Source: JBHYGK01 sp051859045 (GTDB lineage Bacteria > Pseudomonadota > Gammaproteobacteria > Xanthomonadales > Xanthomonadaceae). From it: a DNA stretch of 64,000 bases. Positions 11,838-20,677 of this stretch are shown piece by piece. The position numbers and the translations under genes are program-made. Location of the stretch: contig JBHYGK010000012.1 of NCBI GenBank assembly GCA_051859045.1, positions 1 to 64,000 on the forward strand. The letters run 5' to 3'. The notes under the pieces were generated by a model that was given only the letters and a program-made list of their open reading frames with translations, had not been told where the DNA came from and ran no database searches. The first letter of the stretch is position 1; each line of letters starts with the position of its first letter.

Positions 11838-13772
11838 ATGACCCTTCGTCACCGCACCCAGCGCCGCGCCGCGCTCGCCGCCGCCGTCACCCTCGCGCTC
11901 GTCGCGCCCGCCGCGCACGCCTTCGAGTTCTCGAACGGCGGCCTCACCGGCAGCCTCGACACCACGCTGAGCTACGGCCAGAGCTACCGCATCTCCGAGC
12001 GCGACGACAACCTGCTCGGCAAGTCCTACTTCAACCCGGTCCTGGCCGCGCAGATCGCCGCGCTGCAGGGCGCCGGCCAGTACCTGCAGGCGCAGCAGCT
12101 CCAGCTCGCCGCGCGCGGCCGCTTCTCGGCCAACCGCGACGACGGCAACCTCAAGTACGACCAGGGCGACCTGATTGCCGACACCTTCAAGATCACCTCC
12201 GAGCTCAGCCTGCGCTACGGCGAGTGGGGCGCCTTCACCCGCGCCACCTACTTCTACGACTTCGAGAACGAGGGTCGCGACGACCTCACCCCCGAGGCGC
12301 AGGACCGCGTGGGCTCGCGCTTCCGCATGCTCGACGCGTTCATCTACCGCGACTTCACCATCGGCGAGGACCGCACCGCCTCGGTGCGCCTCGGCCGGCA
12401 GGTGATCAGCTGGGGCGAGAGCACCTTCATCCAGGGCGGCATCAACGCCATCAACCCGGTCGACCTGTCCGCGCTGCGCGTGGCCGGCGCCGAGCTGAAG
12501 GAGGCCTTCCTGCCGATCGACGCGCTGTGGGCGAGCTTCCAGCTCACCGACAACCTGTCGATCGAGGGCGCATACCTGATGGAGTGGGAGGAGGTCGAGG
12601 TCGACGCGGCCGGCACCTACTTCTCGGCCAACGACTTCGCGGCCCCGGGCGGCACCTACGTGATGCTCGGCTTCGGCACCGTGCCGCAGCCGGTCAACAA
12701 CCCGGGCCTGTACTCGCAGGTCTGCCAGACCGGCCCCGCCGGCTTCGCCACCTCCGACCGCTTCGCCGAGCTCTCGGCCCGCTACGGCGCGCCCACCGCG
12801 CTGCAGCTGATCGGCGCCGGCTGCTCGGGCTCGTTCCCGCGCGCGGCCAACAACAACGCGCGCGACAGCGGCCAGTACGGCGTGGCGATGCGCTACTACG
12901 CCGAGCAGCTCAACGAGACCGAGTTCGGCCTGTACTACCTGCGCTACCACAGCCGCCTGCCGCTGATCTCGGGCATCTCGGTCACCAGCGGCGCCACCTC
13001 CTCGGGCCGCTACTTCCTCGAATACCCCGAGGACATCGACCTGTTCGGCCTGAGCTGGAACACCACGCTGCCCTACGGCATCGCGTTCCAGGGCGAGCTG
13101 AGCTACCGCCCGAACACCCCGCTGCAGTACGACGACGTCGAGCTGCTGTTCGCCGGCCTCTCGCCGCTGAACAACGCCATCCCGGTGCAGTCGCTGCGCT
13201 TCCAGAGCCAGCTCGGCCAGTACGGCCTCGGCCAGTACATCCGCGGCTGGGGCCGCTACGAGGTCAGCCAGCTGCAGACGACCTTCACCAAGGTCTTCGG
13301 CCAGGCCCTGGGCACCGACCAGATCGTCCTCGTCGCCGAGCTCGGCGCCACCAACGTCTGGGACATGCCCAACGCCAGCGTGCTGCGCTTCGAGGGCGAG
13401 GGCACCGACACCGGCGGCGGCGGCGCGATCGACACCGGGCAGCTGCGCAACCCGGTCACCCAGCGCGACGGCTTCCCGACCCCGTTCTCGTGGGGCTACC
13501 GCCTCGCGGCGCGCGCCGACTACAGCTCGCTGTTCGGCGGCGCGATCAACATGTCGCCGCGCATCGCGTTCAACCACGACGTCAACGGCATCACCCCGGG
13601 CCCGGGCGGCAACTTCCTCGAGGACCGCATCTCGTACACCCTGGGCGCCGAGTTCACCTACCTCAACAAGTGGGTGTTCGACGTCTCCTACACCGACTTC
13701 TCCGGTGCAGGCGCCCTGAACCAGATCGCCGACCGCGACTTCGCGTCGGTGTCCATCAAGTACTCGTTCTGA
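11838..13772 (+). CDS. DUF1302 family outer-membrane protein
   Basis: The 644-residue protein has a signal peptide cleaved after about residue 28 (AHA), alternating amphipathic strands with many aromatic residues, and a C-terminal phenylalanine in the ending IKYSF, all typical of an outer-membrane beta-barrel. The sequence has the layout of the DUF1302 family, which is regularly found next to DUF1329 proteins. These pairs are thought to take part in movement of lipids or other hydrophobic compounds through the outer membrane, but no reaction is firmly established. The gene lies between the lipase and the DUF1329 gene (22-bp gap to the latter), so the three are probably one transcript. Confidence 0.85.
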   Translation: MTLRHRTQRRAALAAAVTLALVAPAAHAFEFSNGGLTGSLDTTLSYGQSYRISERDDNLLGKSYFNPVLAAQIAALQGAGQYLQAQQLQLAARGRFSANRDDGNLKYDQGDLIADTFKITSELSLRYGEWGAFTRATYFYDFENEGRDDLTPEAQDRVGSRFRMLDAFIYRDFTIGEDRTASVRLGRQVISWGESTFIQGGINAINPVDLSALRVAGAELKEAFLPIDALWASFQLTDNLSIEGAYLMEWEEVEVDAAGTYFSANDFAAPGGTYVMLGFGTVPQPVNNPGLYSQVCQTGPAGFATSDRFAELSARYGAPTALQLIGAGCSGSFPRAANNNARDSGQYGVAMRYYAEQLNETEFGLYYLRYHSRLPLISGISVTSGATSSGRYFLEYPEDIDLFGLSWNTTLPYGIAFQGELSYRPNTPLQYDDVELLFAGLSPLNNAIPVQSLRFQSQLGQYGLGQYIRGWGRYEVSQLQTTFTKVFGQALGTDQIVLVAELGATNVWDMPNASVLRFEGEGTDTGGGGAIDTGQLRNPVTQRDGFPTPFSWGYRLAARADYSSLFGGAINMSPRIAFNHDVNGITPGPGGNFLEDRISYTLGAEFTYLNKWVFDVSYTDFSGAGALNQIADRDFASVSIKYSF

Positions 13773-13794
13773 GATCCGCCCAGGAGTCCATCCG

Positions 13795-15153
13795 ATGATC
13801 AACCTCAAGAAGACCGCGCTGGTCCTCGCCAGCGCATCGCTGGTCCTGGCGGCGGGTTCGGCCATGGCCAAGGTGAGCGAGCAGCAGGCCGCCCGCCTCG
13901 GCACCGAGCTCACCCCGGTCGGCGCCGAGCGCGCCGGCAACGCCGCGGGCACCATCCCGGCCTGGGACGGCGGCATCCGCACCCCGCCGGCGGGCTACCG
14001 CCGCGGCGTGTTCCACGTCGACCCGTTCGCGGCCGACCGCCCGCGCCTGCAGATCACCCAGGCGAACTACCGCCAGCACGCCGAGCAGCTCTCGGCGGGC
14101 CAGGAGGCGATGTTCGCGCGCTACCCGACGTTCCGGATGGACATCTATCCGACCCGCCGCAGCGCGTCGTTCCCGCAGCGCGTGTACGACTACACCCGCC
14201 GCAACGCCACCAGCTGCGAGATCGTGGCCAACGGCGAGGGCATCCGGAACTGCGCCGAGGGCTTCCCGTTCCCGATCCCGCAGACCGCCCAGGAGCTGAT
14301 CTGGAACCACAAGCTCAAGCACAAGGGCGTGTCGGTGCTCAGCTACTCCAACCAGGCCGCGCCGACCCCGTCGGGCGCCTACTCGCTGGTCCGCCTGCGC
14401 GAGGAAGTGCTGGGCCTGTACTACCGCGAGGGCTCCACCACCGAGTCGATCAACAACATCCTGCTGTACTTCAAGCAGGAAGTGCTCGGCCCGGCCCGCC
14501 TCGCCGGCCAGGTGCTGCTGGTCCACGAGACCCTGAACGCCGCCGCCGCGCCGCGCCAGGCCTGGATCTACAACCCCGGCCAGCGCCGCGTCCGCCGCGC
14601 CCCGAACGTCGCCTACGACAACCCGGGCACCGCGTCCGACGGCCTGCGCACCAATGACATGACCGACATGTTCAACGGCGCGATGGACCGCTTCGACTGG
14701 GAGCTGGTGGGCAAGCGCGAGATGTACATCCCGTACAACTCCTACAAGCTCAAGACCGGCACCGTCGCCGACCTGATCCGCCCGGGCCACATCAACCCCG
14801 ACTACACCCGCTACGAGCTGCACCGCGTGTGGGTCGTCGAGGCCCGCCTGAAGTCCGGCGCGCGCCACATCAACTCGCGCCGCACCTTCTACCTCGACGA
14901 GGACAGCTACCAGATCGTCATGATCGACCACTATGACGGCCAGGGCGAGCTGTGGCGCTACTCCGAGGCCGGCGTGATCAACTACTACGAGGTCCCCACG
15001 CTGTGGACCAACCTCGAGACCCACTACGACCTGAAGTCTGGCCGCTACATCACCGGCCTCCTCGACAACGAGGATGCGCCGCGTGACTTCGGCCACCAGA
15101 GCACCCCGGCGAACTACTCGCCGCAGAACCTGCGATCCAGCGGCGTCCGCTGA
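13795..15153 (+). CDS. DUF1329 family periplasmic/outer-membrane protein
   Basis: This 452-residue protein starts with a signal peptide (cleavage after AMA, residue 25) and a mature N-terminus beginning KVSEQQAARLG. Residues 40-452 show the DUF1329 pattern, including an AWDGGI motif near residue 60 and a C-terminal block ending in NLRSSGVR. DUF1329 proteins have a LolB-like fold in known structures, which is why lipid or hydrophobic ligand binding is suspected. A purine-rich AGGAG site (13782-13786) lies 8 nt before the ATG. The gene is followed by two hairpins before the YCF48 gene, so this and the preceding genes may be expressed at higher level than those downstream. Confidence 0.88.
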   Translation: MINLKKTALVLASASLVLAAGSAMAKVSEQQAARLGTELTPVGAERAGNAAGTIPAWDGGIRTPPAGYRRGVFHVDPFAADRPRLQITQANYRQHAEQLSAGQEAMFARYPTFRMDIYPTRRSASFPQRVYDYTRRNATSCEIVANGEGIRNCAEGFPFPIPQTAQELIWNHKLKHKGVSVLSYSNQAAPTPSGAYSLVRLREEVLGLYYREGSTTESINNILLYFKQEVLGPARLAGQVLLVHETLNAAAAPRQAWIYNPGQRRVRRAPNVAYDNPGTASDGLRTNDMTDMFNGAMDRFDWELVGKREMYIPYNSYKLKTGTVADLIRPGHINPDYTRYELHRVWVVEARLKSGARHINSRRTFYLDEDSYQIVMIDHYDGQGELWRYSEAGVINYYEVPTLWTNLETHYDLKSGRYITGLLDNEDAPRDFGHQSTPANYSPQNLRSSGVR

Positions 15154-15167
15154 GTCCAGGCACCACC

Positions 15168-15196
15168 CGCCGCGCCCTCCGGGGCGCGGCGTCTTT
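15168..15196 (+). terminator. Intra-locus hairpin with T-rich tail (partial terminator)
   Basis: A perfect 10-bp GC stem (15168-15177 with 15182-15191) with a TCCG tetraloop is followed by TCTTT. It sits just after the DUF1329 stop, before the YCF48 gene. With its short T tail it may stop only part of the transcripts. Confidence 0.55.
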
Positions 15197-15200
15197 CAGG

Positions 15201-15223
15201 GGCCACGGCCAGCGGCCGTGGCC
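15201..15223 (+). promoter_or_regulatory. Hairpin immediately before the YCF48 ribosome binding site
   Basis: Positions 15201-15210 and 15214-15223 form a perfect 10-bp inverted repeat around a 3-nt loop. The next bases, GGGAGAA (15224-15230), are the ribosome binding site of the following gene. The hairpin may block nuclease decay, insulate the site from upstream ribosomes, or modulate initiation. Confidence 0.45.
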
Positions 15224-15234
15224 GGGAGAACCCG

Positions 15235-16428
15235 ATGCCCCACACGTCCCCCCTCGCGCTGCTCGCGCTGGCGCTGTCCGGCGCGCTCGCGTCCGCGACT
15301 CCCGCCGAGGCCCGGCAGTCCCCCGAGACCCCGGTCGAGGCGCCCGCCGAGGCGGCCGCGCCGACCGACCCGGCCCTGGCCGATGCCGAGCGCATGCCGC
15401 GCGCGGCCGAATCCATCCTGCTCGACATCGCCGCCACCCCGCAGGGCCCGGTCATCGTCGGCGAGCGCGGCCACGTGCTGCGCTCCACCGATGGCGAGGC
15501 CTGGGAGCAGGTCGTGGTGCCCACGCGGGCGATGCTCACCACCGTCTTCGCCGTCGGCGACGCCCTCTGGGCGGCCGGCCATGACGGCGTGATCCTGCAC
15601 ACCCCCGGCGGCGACGCCGGCTGGACCCGCCAGCGCGTCGCGCCCTGGACCCCGGACGACTTCGATCCGGCGGTCGGCGTGCCGGTGCTGGACCTGCTGT
15701 TCCTGGACGCCCAGCGCGGCTTCGCGATCGGCGCCTACGCCCTGATGCTCACCACCACCGACGGCGGCGCCACGTGGACCTCGAGCCCGGTCGCCTTCGC
15801 CGGCGAGCCCGAGGCCGAGGCCGCTCCGGCCGAGCCCGAGGCCGAGGCCGCTCCGGCCGAGCCCGAGGCGAGCACCGACGCCGAGGCCGTGGACGACTGG
15901 TCGTTCAGCGCCGACGAGCTGATGCTCGAGGACGAGGTCGACCCGCACTACAACGCGATCACCCGCACCGGCTCCGGCGCGCTGCTGATCGCCGGCGAGC
16001 GCGGCACGATCCTGCGCTCGCGCGACGAGGGCGCCACCTGGGAGCGCGTCGCGCTGCCCTACGAGGGCTCGATGTTCGGCGCGCTGGGCGGCGAGGGCGA
16101 CCATGTCGTCGTCTACGGCCTGCGCGGCAACGCGTTCGAGACCCGCGACCTCGGCGACACCTGGACCCGCCTCGAGACCGGCGTCACCGCCAGCCTCATG
16201 GGCGGCGCGCTCGAGGCCGACGGCGGGCTGGTGCTCGTCGGCGCCAATGGCGCGGTGCTGGTCCGCGAGGCCCCGACCGGCCCGCTGGTCGCGCACACCT
16301 ACCGCACGCCCTCGGGCGAGACCCCCAACCTGGCCGGCGCCTGGCCCCGCGAGGACGGCTCGATCGTCGTCCTCGGCGACCGCGGCGTCGGCGTGTTCCG
16401 CATGACCGACGCGCGGGAGACCCCATGA
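15235..16428 (+). CDS. YCF48/BNR-repeat beta-propeller protein, secreted
   Basis: The 397-residue protein has a signal peptide (about residues 1-26) and repeated short blocks of the type GERGHVLRSTDGEAWEQV, which mark YCF48-like or BNR/sialidase-type beta-propeller blades (for example near residues 80-96 and 250-267). YCF48 (HCF136) helps assemble photosystem II in cyanobacteria; in proteobacteria the family appears beside RND transporters and DUF1302/DUF1329 proteins, where a scaffold role in the periplasm is plausible. Between blades, residues about 191-212 carry a duplicated acidic Ala-Pro-Glu linker. The last codons overlap the RND gene by 4 nt, so the two proteins are probably made together. 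Confidence 0.8.
   Translation: MPHTSPLALLALALSGALASATPAEARQSPETPVEAPAEAAAPTDPALADAERMPRAAESILLDIAATPQGPVIVGERGHVLRSTDGEAWEQVVVPTRAMLTTVFAVGDALWAAGHDGVILHTPGGDAGWTRQRVAPWTPDDFDPAVGVPVLDLLFLDAQRGFAIGAYALMLTTTDGGATWTSSPVAFAGEPEAEAAPAEPEAEAAPAEPEASTDAEAVDDWSFSADELMLEDEVDPHYNAITRTGSGALLIAGERGTILRSRDEGATWERVALPYEGSMFGALGGEGDHVVVYGLRGNAFETRDLGDTWTRLETGVTASLMGGALEADGGLVLVGANGAVLVREAPTGPLVAHTYRTPSGETPNLAGAWPREDGSIVVLGDRGVGVFRMTDARETP
15805..15869 (+). repeat. 27-bp in-frame tandem duplication in the YCF48 gene
   Basis: A 27-bp unit at 15805-15831 is repeated exactly at 15832-15858, with a further partial copy (11 nt) to 15869. It encodes two copies of EPEAEAAPA plus EPEA, a flexible acidic linker between propeller blades. 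Copy number may vary between strains by slippage. Confidence 0.8.
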
Positions 16429-18929
16429 GCCATTCCTCCGGTTCCATCCCCGACGGCGCCTTCCACCGCGCCGCGGAGCGCCTGGTCTTCGCCAACCGGC
16501 CGATCGTGCTGCTGCTGTTCGCGATCGTCACCGCGGTCATGGCGTACTTCGCGCTGCAGCTCAAGGTGGACGCGGGCTTCAAGAAGCAGATCCCGCTGCA
16601 GCACGAGTACATGCAGACCTTCACCGAGTACGAACGCGAGTTCGGCGGCGCCAACCGGGTGCTGATCGCGGTGATGGCCGAGGACGGCGACATCTTCGAC
16701 ACGGCGTTCATGCGCTCGCTCGAGGAGATCACCGAGGAGGTGCGCGCGATCGACGCCACCGACGACGCCCGCGTGTCCTCGCTGTTCACCCCCAACGTGC
16801 GCTTCGTCGAGGTCGTCGAGGACGGCTTCGCCGGCGGCAACGTGATCCCGGCCACCTTCACCCCGCGCGTCGAGGGCTTCGAGGGCACGCCCGAGGACTT
16901 CGCCCAGATCCGCAGCAACATCGTGCAGGCCGGCATCGTCGGCCGCATGGTGGCGCGCGACTGGTCCGGCGCGATGGTCTGGGCCGAGCTGGTCCCCGAG
17001 GACTCGGGCACCCCGCTGGACTACCAGCAGGTGGCCAACGAGCTCGAGGCCATCCGCACCCGCCACGAGGGCAACGGCGTCACCGTCCACATCATCGGCT
17101 TCGCCAAGATGGTCGGCGACATCTCCGACGGCGCGCGCTCGGTCATCAAGTTCTTCGCCTTCACGATCGCCTTCACCTGGCTGCTGCTGTACCTGTACTC
17201 GACCTCGGTGAAGCTGGCGTCGCTGACGGTGTTCGCGGCCCTGGTGTCGGTGGTGTGGATGCTGGGCGCGCTGCGGCTGCTCGGGTTCGGCATCGACCCG
17301 ATGAACATGCTGACGCCGTTCCTGATCTTCGCCATCGCGGTCAGCCACGGCGAACAGATGATCAACCGCTTCCGCGGCGAGATCTTCTTCGGCGGCATCG
17401 AGGAGGGCACGGTCGCCGAGCTCAGCGCCCGCCACGGCATCGAGCCGGTGCAGGCCGCGCGCAACACCTTCAAGGCCCTGCTGGTGCCGGGTTCGGTGGC
17501 GCTGATCGCCGGCTGCATCGGCTTCGCCACGATCCTGATGATCCCGATCCGGATCATCTTCGAGCTGGCCATCACCGCCACCATCGGCGTCGCGCTGACC
17601 ATCCTCACCGACCTGATCCTGCTGCCGGTGCTGCTGAGCTACACCAAGCTGCGCAACCTCGAGCGCAAGCGCCAGTACCGCCTGCGCCAGCTGACCCAGT
17701 TCGACAAGATCTGGGCCCTGCTCTCGCGCATCGCCCGCCCGGGCGCCGCGGCGGTGGTGCTGGCGATCGGCCTGGTGGGCTGGTACTTCGCCGAGAAGCA
17801 CGGCGACAACGTCATGGTCGGCGACGCCGAGCAGGGCGTGGCCGAGCTGCGGCCGGAGGCCCGCTACAACCAGGACGCGCGGATGATCAGCTCGCGCTTC
17901 GCGCTCGGCGCCGACATCGTCAACGTCATCGTGGAGGCCGGCCCCAGCGCCTGCACCACGAGCTACGCCGCGATGGAGACGATCGACCGCTTCGCGTGGC
18001 ACATGCGCAACGTCGAGGGCGTCGAGCAGGTCATCACCCTGCCGCTGGCGGCCAAGCTGGTGAACGCGGCCTACAACGAGGGCAACCTGCGCTGGCGCAC
18101 GCTGCCGCGCAACCCCGACAACCTGCGCGTGGCCACCCAGAGCTTCGAGACCGACTCCGGCCTGCTCAACGCCGACTGCTCGGCGATGCCGGTGACGATC
18201 TTCCTCGCCGACCACCGCTCCACCACGATCGACCGCGTGGTCGGCGAGGTCCTCGCGTTCCGCGAGGCCAACGCCGCCTACGACGTCGACTTCCGGGTGG
18301 AGCGCGACGCGGCGGTCGAGGCCGCGATGGCCGAGGGCGGCGAGTACGTCACCGACGCGGTCAACCTGCGCCTGGCCACCGGCAACGTGGGCGTCATGGC
18401 CGCCACCAACGACGAGGTGCGCAAGGTCGAGACGCGGATGCTGCTGATCCTCTACGCCGCGGTGTTCCTGATGTGCCTGGTGAGCTTCCGCAGCCCGCTC
18501 GCGGCGCTGTGCATCACCCTGCCGCTGGTGCTGGTGACCGAGATGGGCCACTCGCTGATGGTCGAGCTCGACATCGGCATGAAGGTCAACACGCTCACCG
18601 TGGTGGCGCTGGGCGTCGGCATCGGCGTGGACTACGCGATCTACATCTTCGCGCGCATGCGCGAGAACATGAAGGCGGGCAAGACGCTGTCGGAGTCGTA
18701 CTTCGGCGCGCTCAAGACCACCGGCATCGCGATCTTCTACACCGCGCTCACCCTCGCCATCGGCGTGGCCACGTGGTTCTTCTCCGACCTGAAGTTCCAG
18801 GCCGACATGGGCCTGATGCTGACCTTCATGTTCGTGGTGAACATGGTGGCGGCGATCATCTTCCTGCCGGCCCTGTGCCGCTGGCTGATGCGCCCGACCG
18901 AGAAGGACACCTGGCAGCCGCCGGTGTGA
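16425..18929 (+). CDS. RND superfamily (MMPL-type) transporter
   Basis: The 834-residue inner-membrane protein has the RND layout: one N-terminal helix (about residues 25-45), a periplasmic domain of about 190 residues, a block of five or so helices with sterol-sensing-like character, a second periplasmic domain, and a final helix block. The GVGIGVDYAIYIFARMRE segment in the last block is typical of MMPL/hopanoid-type RND proteins (MmpL, HpnN), which move lipids or hydrophobic molecules. No adaptor (HlyD-like) or TolC gene is near. The 4-nt overlap with the YCF48 gene and proximity to the lipase, DUF1302 and DUF1329 genes suggest one envelope system. The substrate is unknown. Confidence 0.88.
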   Translation: MSHSSGSIPDGAFHRAAERLVFANRPIVLLLFAIVTAVMAYFALQLKVDAGFKKQIPLQHEYMQTFTEYEREFGGANRVLIAVMAEDGDIFDTAFMRSLEEITEEVRAIDATDDARVSSLFTPNVRFVEVVEDGFAGGNVIPATFTPRVEGFEGTPEDFAQIRSNIVQAGIVGRMVARDWSGAMVWAELVPEDSGTPLDYQQVANELEAIRTRHEGNGVTVHIIGFAKMVGDISDGARSVIKFFAFTIAFTWLLLYLYSTSVKLASLTVFAALVSVVWMLGALRLLGFGIDPMNMLTPFLIFAIAVSHGEQMINRFRGEIFFGGIEEGTVAELSARHGIEPVQAARNTFKALLVPGSVALIAGCIGFATILMIPIRIIFELAITATIGVALTILTDLILLPVLLSYTKLRNLERKRQYRLRQLTQFDKIWALLSRIARPGAAAVVLAIGLVGWYFAEKHGDNVMVGDAEQGVAELRPEARYNQDARMISSRFALGADIVNVIVEAGPSACTTSYAAMETIDRFAWHMRNVEGVEQVITLPLAAKLVNAAYNEGNLRWRTLPRNPDNLRVATQSFETDSGLLNADCSAMPVTIFLADHRSTTIDRVVGEVLAFREANAAYDVDFRVERDAAVEAAMAEGGEYVTDAVNLRLATGNVGVMAATNDEVRKVETRMLLILYAAVFLMCLVSFRSPLAALCITLPLVLVTEMGHSLMVELDIGMKVNTLTVVALGVGIGVDYAIYIFARMRENMKAGKTLSESYFGALKTTGIAIFYTALTLAIGVATWFFSDLKFQADMGLMLTFMFVVNMVAAIIFLPALCRWLMRPTEKDTWQPPV

Positions 18930-18974
18930 TCCGCGGCGGCCCGGGCGACCGGGCCGGCGCCGAGGTTGTAACGA

Positions 18975-19002
18975 CGAAGGCCCCGCTCGCGCGGGGCCTT
19001 CG
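18975..19002. terminator. Bidirectional rho-independent terminator
   Basis: A perfect 12-bp stem (18975-18986 with 18991-19002) around a TCGC loop is followed by CTTTCC on the plus strand. It lies between the converging RND and outer-membrane protein genes. Its arm CGAAGGCCCCGC is identical to that of the terminator after tRNA-Gln. Confidence 0.8.
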
Positions 19003-19025
19003 CTTTCCACGGTGCCGCGGGGGGA

Positions 19026-19646
19026 TCAGTAGCTGGCGCGCACGCCGAGCGAGCTGATGTCGAGCGCGCCGTCGTCGCCGATGATGGCGAAGTCGACCGC
19101 GTTGACCGTGTGGCTGGCGGTCAGCGCCCAGGTCTCGTTGATGTTGAACACCAGGCCCACCTGCGCGCCGAGGATGGAGTCGAACTCCTCCACCTCGCTG
19201 AACATGGCCTTGGCCTCGAGGTCGAAGCGGCTGCCCAGCGCGCTGCGCACGCCGGCGGCGACGCGCCAGCCGTCGTTGCTGAAGGTCTGGTCGCGGAACT
19301 TGGTCTCGACCGTCATCAGGCCGGCCTCGGCGATGACGTCGGTGCTCGGCGAGACGCCCTTGCGGTAGCCGAGCGCGACGTTGAGCGGCTGCAGCTCGAT
19401 GTCGCTGCCCGGGGCGTCGAGGGTGGCCGAGGTGAAGTCGACCAGCAGGTAGAACGAGTCGCCCATCGAGAGCAGGCCCTTGATGGCGTAGCCGTCGAGG
19501 GACTCGTCGTACCAGGTGGTGTCGGCGTAGCCGAGCTCGACGTAGCTCGAACGCGGCGCGGTGCCCATGGACTCCGCGGCGGCCGGCAGGGCGGCGGCGG
19601 CGAGCAGGCAGGCGAGGGCGAGGCGGGTGTGGCGGGCGATGCGCAT
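19026..19646 (-). CDS. Small outer-membrane beta-barrel protein
   Basis: The 206-residue protein starts with a signal peptide (about 24 residues, cleavage after PAAA). The mature part alternates polar and hydrophobic residues in short strands joined by turns, with the pattern of an eight-stranded porin-like barrel (OmpW/Ail/OmpX size class), and ends with an aromatic residue (GVRASY). The start is fixed by an AAGGAAG ribosome site 5-6 nt upstream of the ATG (complement of 19644-19646). It is not recognised as a named family. Function is unknown. An 8-bp hairpin with ATCC loop lies in its leader at 19670-19689. Confidence 0.75.
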   Translation of the reverse strand: MRIARHTRLALACLLAAAALPAAAESMGTAPRSSYVELGYADTTWYDESLDGYAIKGLLSMGDSFYLLVDFTSATLDAPGSDIELQPLNVALGYRKGVSPSTDVIAEAGLMTVETKFRDQTFSNDGWRVAAGVRSALGSRFDLEAKAMFSEVEEFDSILGAQVGLVFNINETWALTASHTVNAVDFAIIGDDGALDISSLGVRASY

Positions 19647-19669
19647 GGGTCTTCCTTGGTTGGGGTCCT

Positions 19670-19689
19670 CCGCGGGCATCCGCCCGCGG
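19670..19689 (-). promoter_or_regulatory. Leader hairpin of the outer-membrane protein gene
   Basis: Positions 19670-19677 and 19682-19689 form a perfect 8-bp GC inverted repeat with a four-base loop. It lies 23 nt upstream of the start codon at 19646 and may stabilise the message. Confidence 0.3.
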
Positions 19690-19777
19690 GCGCGCATCAT
19701 CGGCGCGGCGTGCCCATGGCCGCATCCGTCGCTGGTCATGCTTGACGGGGCCGGAGTGGGCCGCGCGCCGGCCCGCC

Positions 19778-20677
19778 TCAGGCGTCCTCGGCGACCGGCG
19801 CCGGCCGCCGCGCCGCCAGCCCGCGCAGCGCCACGCCGAGCACGCCGGCCAGCACCATCGCGCCTCCCGCGAGCAGGCGCGGGCCCGGCCGGTCGCCCTG
19901 GAACACCACGCCGAACACCGTCACCAGCACCGGCACCAGCAGCAGCCACGGCGTGATCGTGGCCACCGGATGGCGCTGGATCAGCCGGAAGTACAGGCCG
20001 TGCCCGAACAGCGAGGACACCAGCGCCGAGAACAGCACCCCGGTCCAGACCGCGGGCGAGGCGTCGCCGAGCCCGGCGAACGCGCCGGGCTCGAGCCAGG
20101 TGCTCAGGGCCAGCAGCGGGCCGATCGCGATCACCGCCGTCCAGCCCTGCATCGCGAACAGCGACAGCCCCGCCAGCGGCCGCATCAGCACCGTGCCCAG
20201 CGCCAGGAAGAACGCCGAGACCAGCATCAGCAACAGCGAGGCCGGCGCGCGCAGCACCACCGGGTCGAAGCCCAGTACCAGCACGCCGAGGAAGCTGACC
20301 GCGATCGCCGCGCCGGTGCGCCAGCCGAAGCGTTCGCCCAGCAGCGCCCAGGCCAGCAGCGCCGCCATCGGCACGTAGCTCTGCATCACGATCGCCGGCG
20401 AGGCCAGGTTGCCCGCCAGCGCCAGCGCCCAGAAGCTCAGCCCGAAGTGCAGCACGCCGTTCGACAGGCACACCGCCACCAGCCGCGGCCACTGGCCGGG
20501 CGCGGGCGGGCGGAGGAAGGGCAGCAGCACCAGGCCCAGCAGGCCGAGCCGCAGCGCGGTGAAGGCCAGCGGCGGCAGCTCGCGCAGCGCCTCGGCCGAG
20601 AAATGGAAGTTCGCCGCCCACGCCAGGCACACCAGGCCCAGCGCGACGGCGTCGCGCGGCGGCAGCCGCGCGTTCAG
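19778..20677 (-). CDS. EamA/DMT family transporter
   Basis: The protein (about 299 residues) has ten membrane segments arranged as two EamA halves of five, as in drug/metabolite transporters of the RhaT/YdcZ type. The first helix contains the family-like AWAANF pattern and the mid-part LLGERFGWRTGAAIAVSFLGVLVLG, which is the classic EamA motif, with a second FSALVSSLFGHGLYFRLIQRHPVATITP block in the C-terminal half. The start is uncertain: there is no ATG before helix 1. The CTG at 20677, which overlaps the stop of the upstream gene, gives the family length; a GTG at 20632 would truncate the first helix. Substrate is unknown. Confidence 0.8.
   Translation of the reverse strand: MNARLPPRDAVALGLVCLAWAANFHFSAEALRELPPLAFTALRLGLLGLVLLPFLRPPAPGQWPRLVAVCLSNGVLHFGLSFWALALAGNLASPAIVMQSYVPMAALLAWALLGERFGWRTGAAIAVSFLGVLVLGFDPVVLRAPASLLLMLVSAFFLALGTVLMRPLAGLSLFAMQGWTAVIAIGPLLALSTWLEPGAFAGLGDASPAVWTGVLFSALVSSLFGHGLYFRLIQRHPVATITPWLLLVPVLVTVFGVVFQGDRPGPRLLAGGAMVLAGVLGVALRGLAARRPAPVAEDA

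Noticed and set aside
15805..15869. CRISPR-like or regulatory repeat
   Set aside because: It is an in-frame 27-bp tandem duplication coding for a linker, without spacers.
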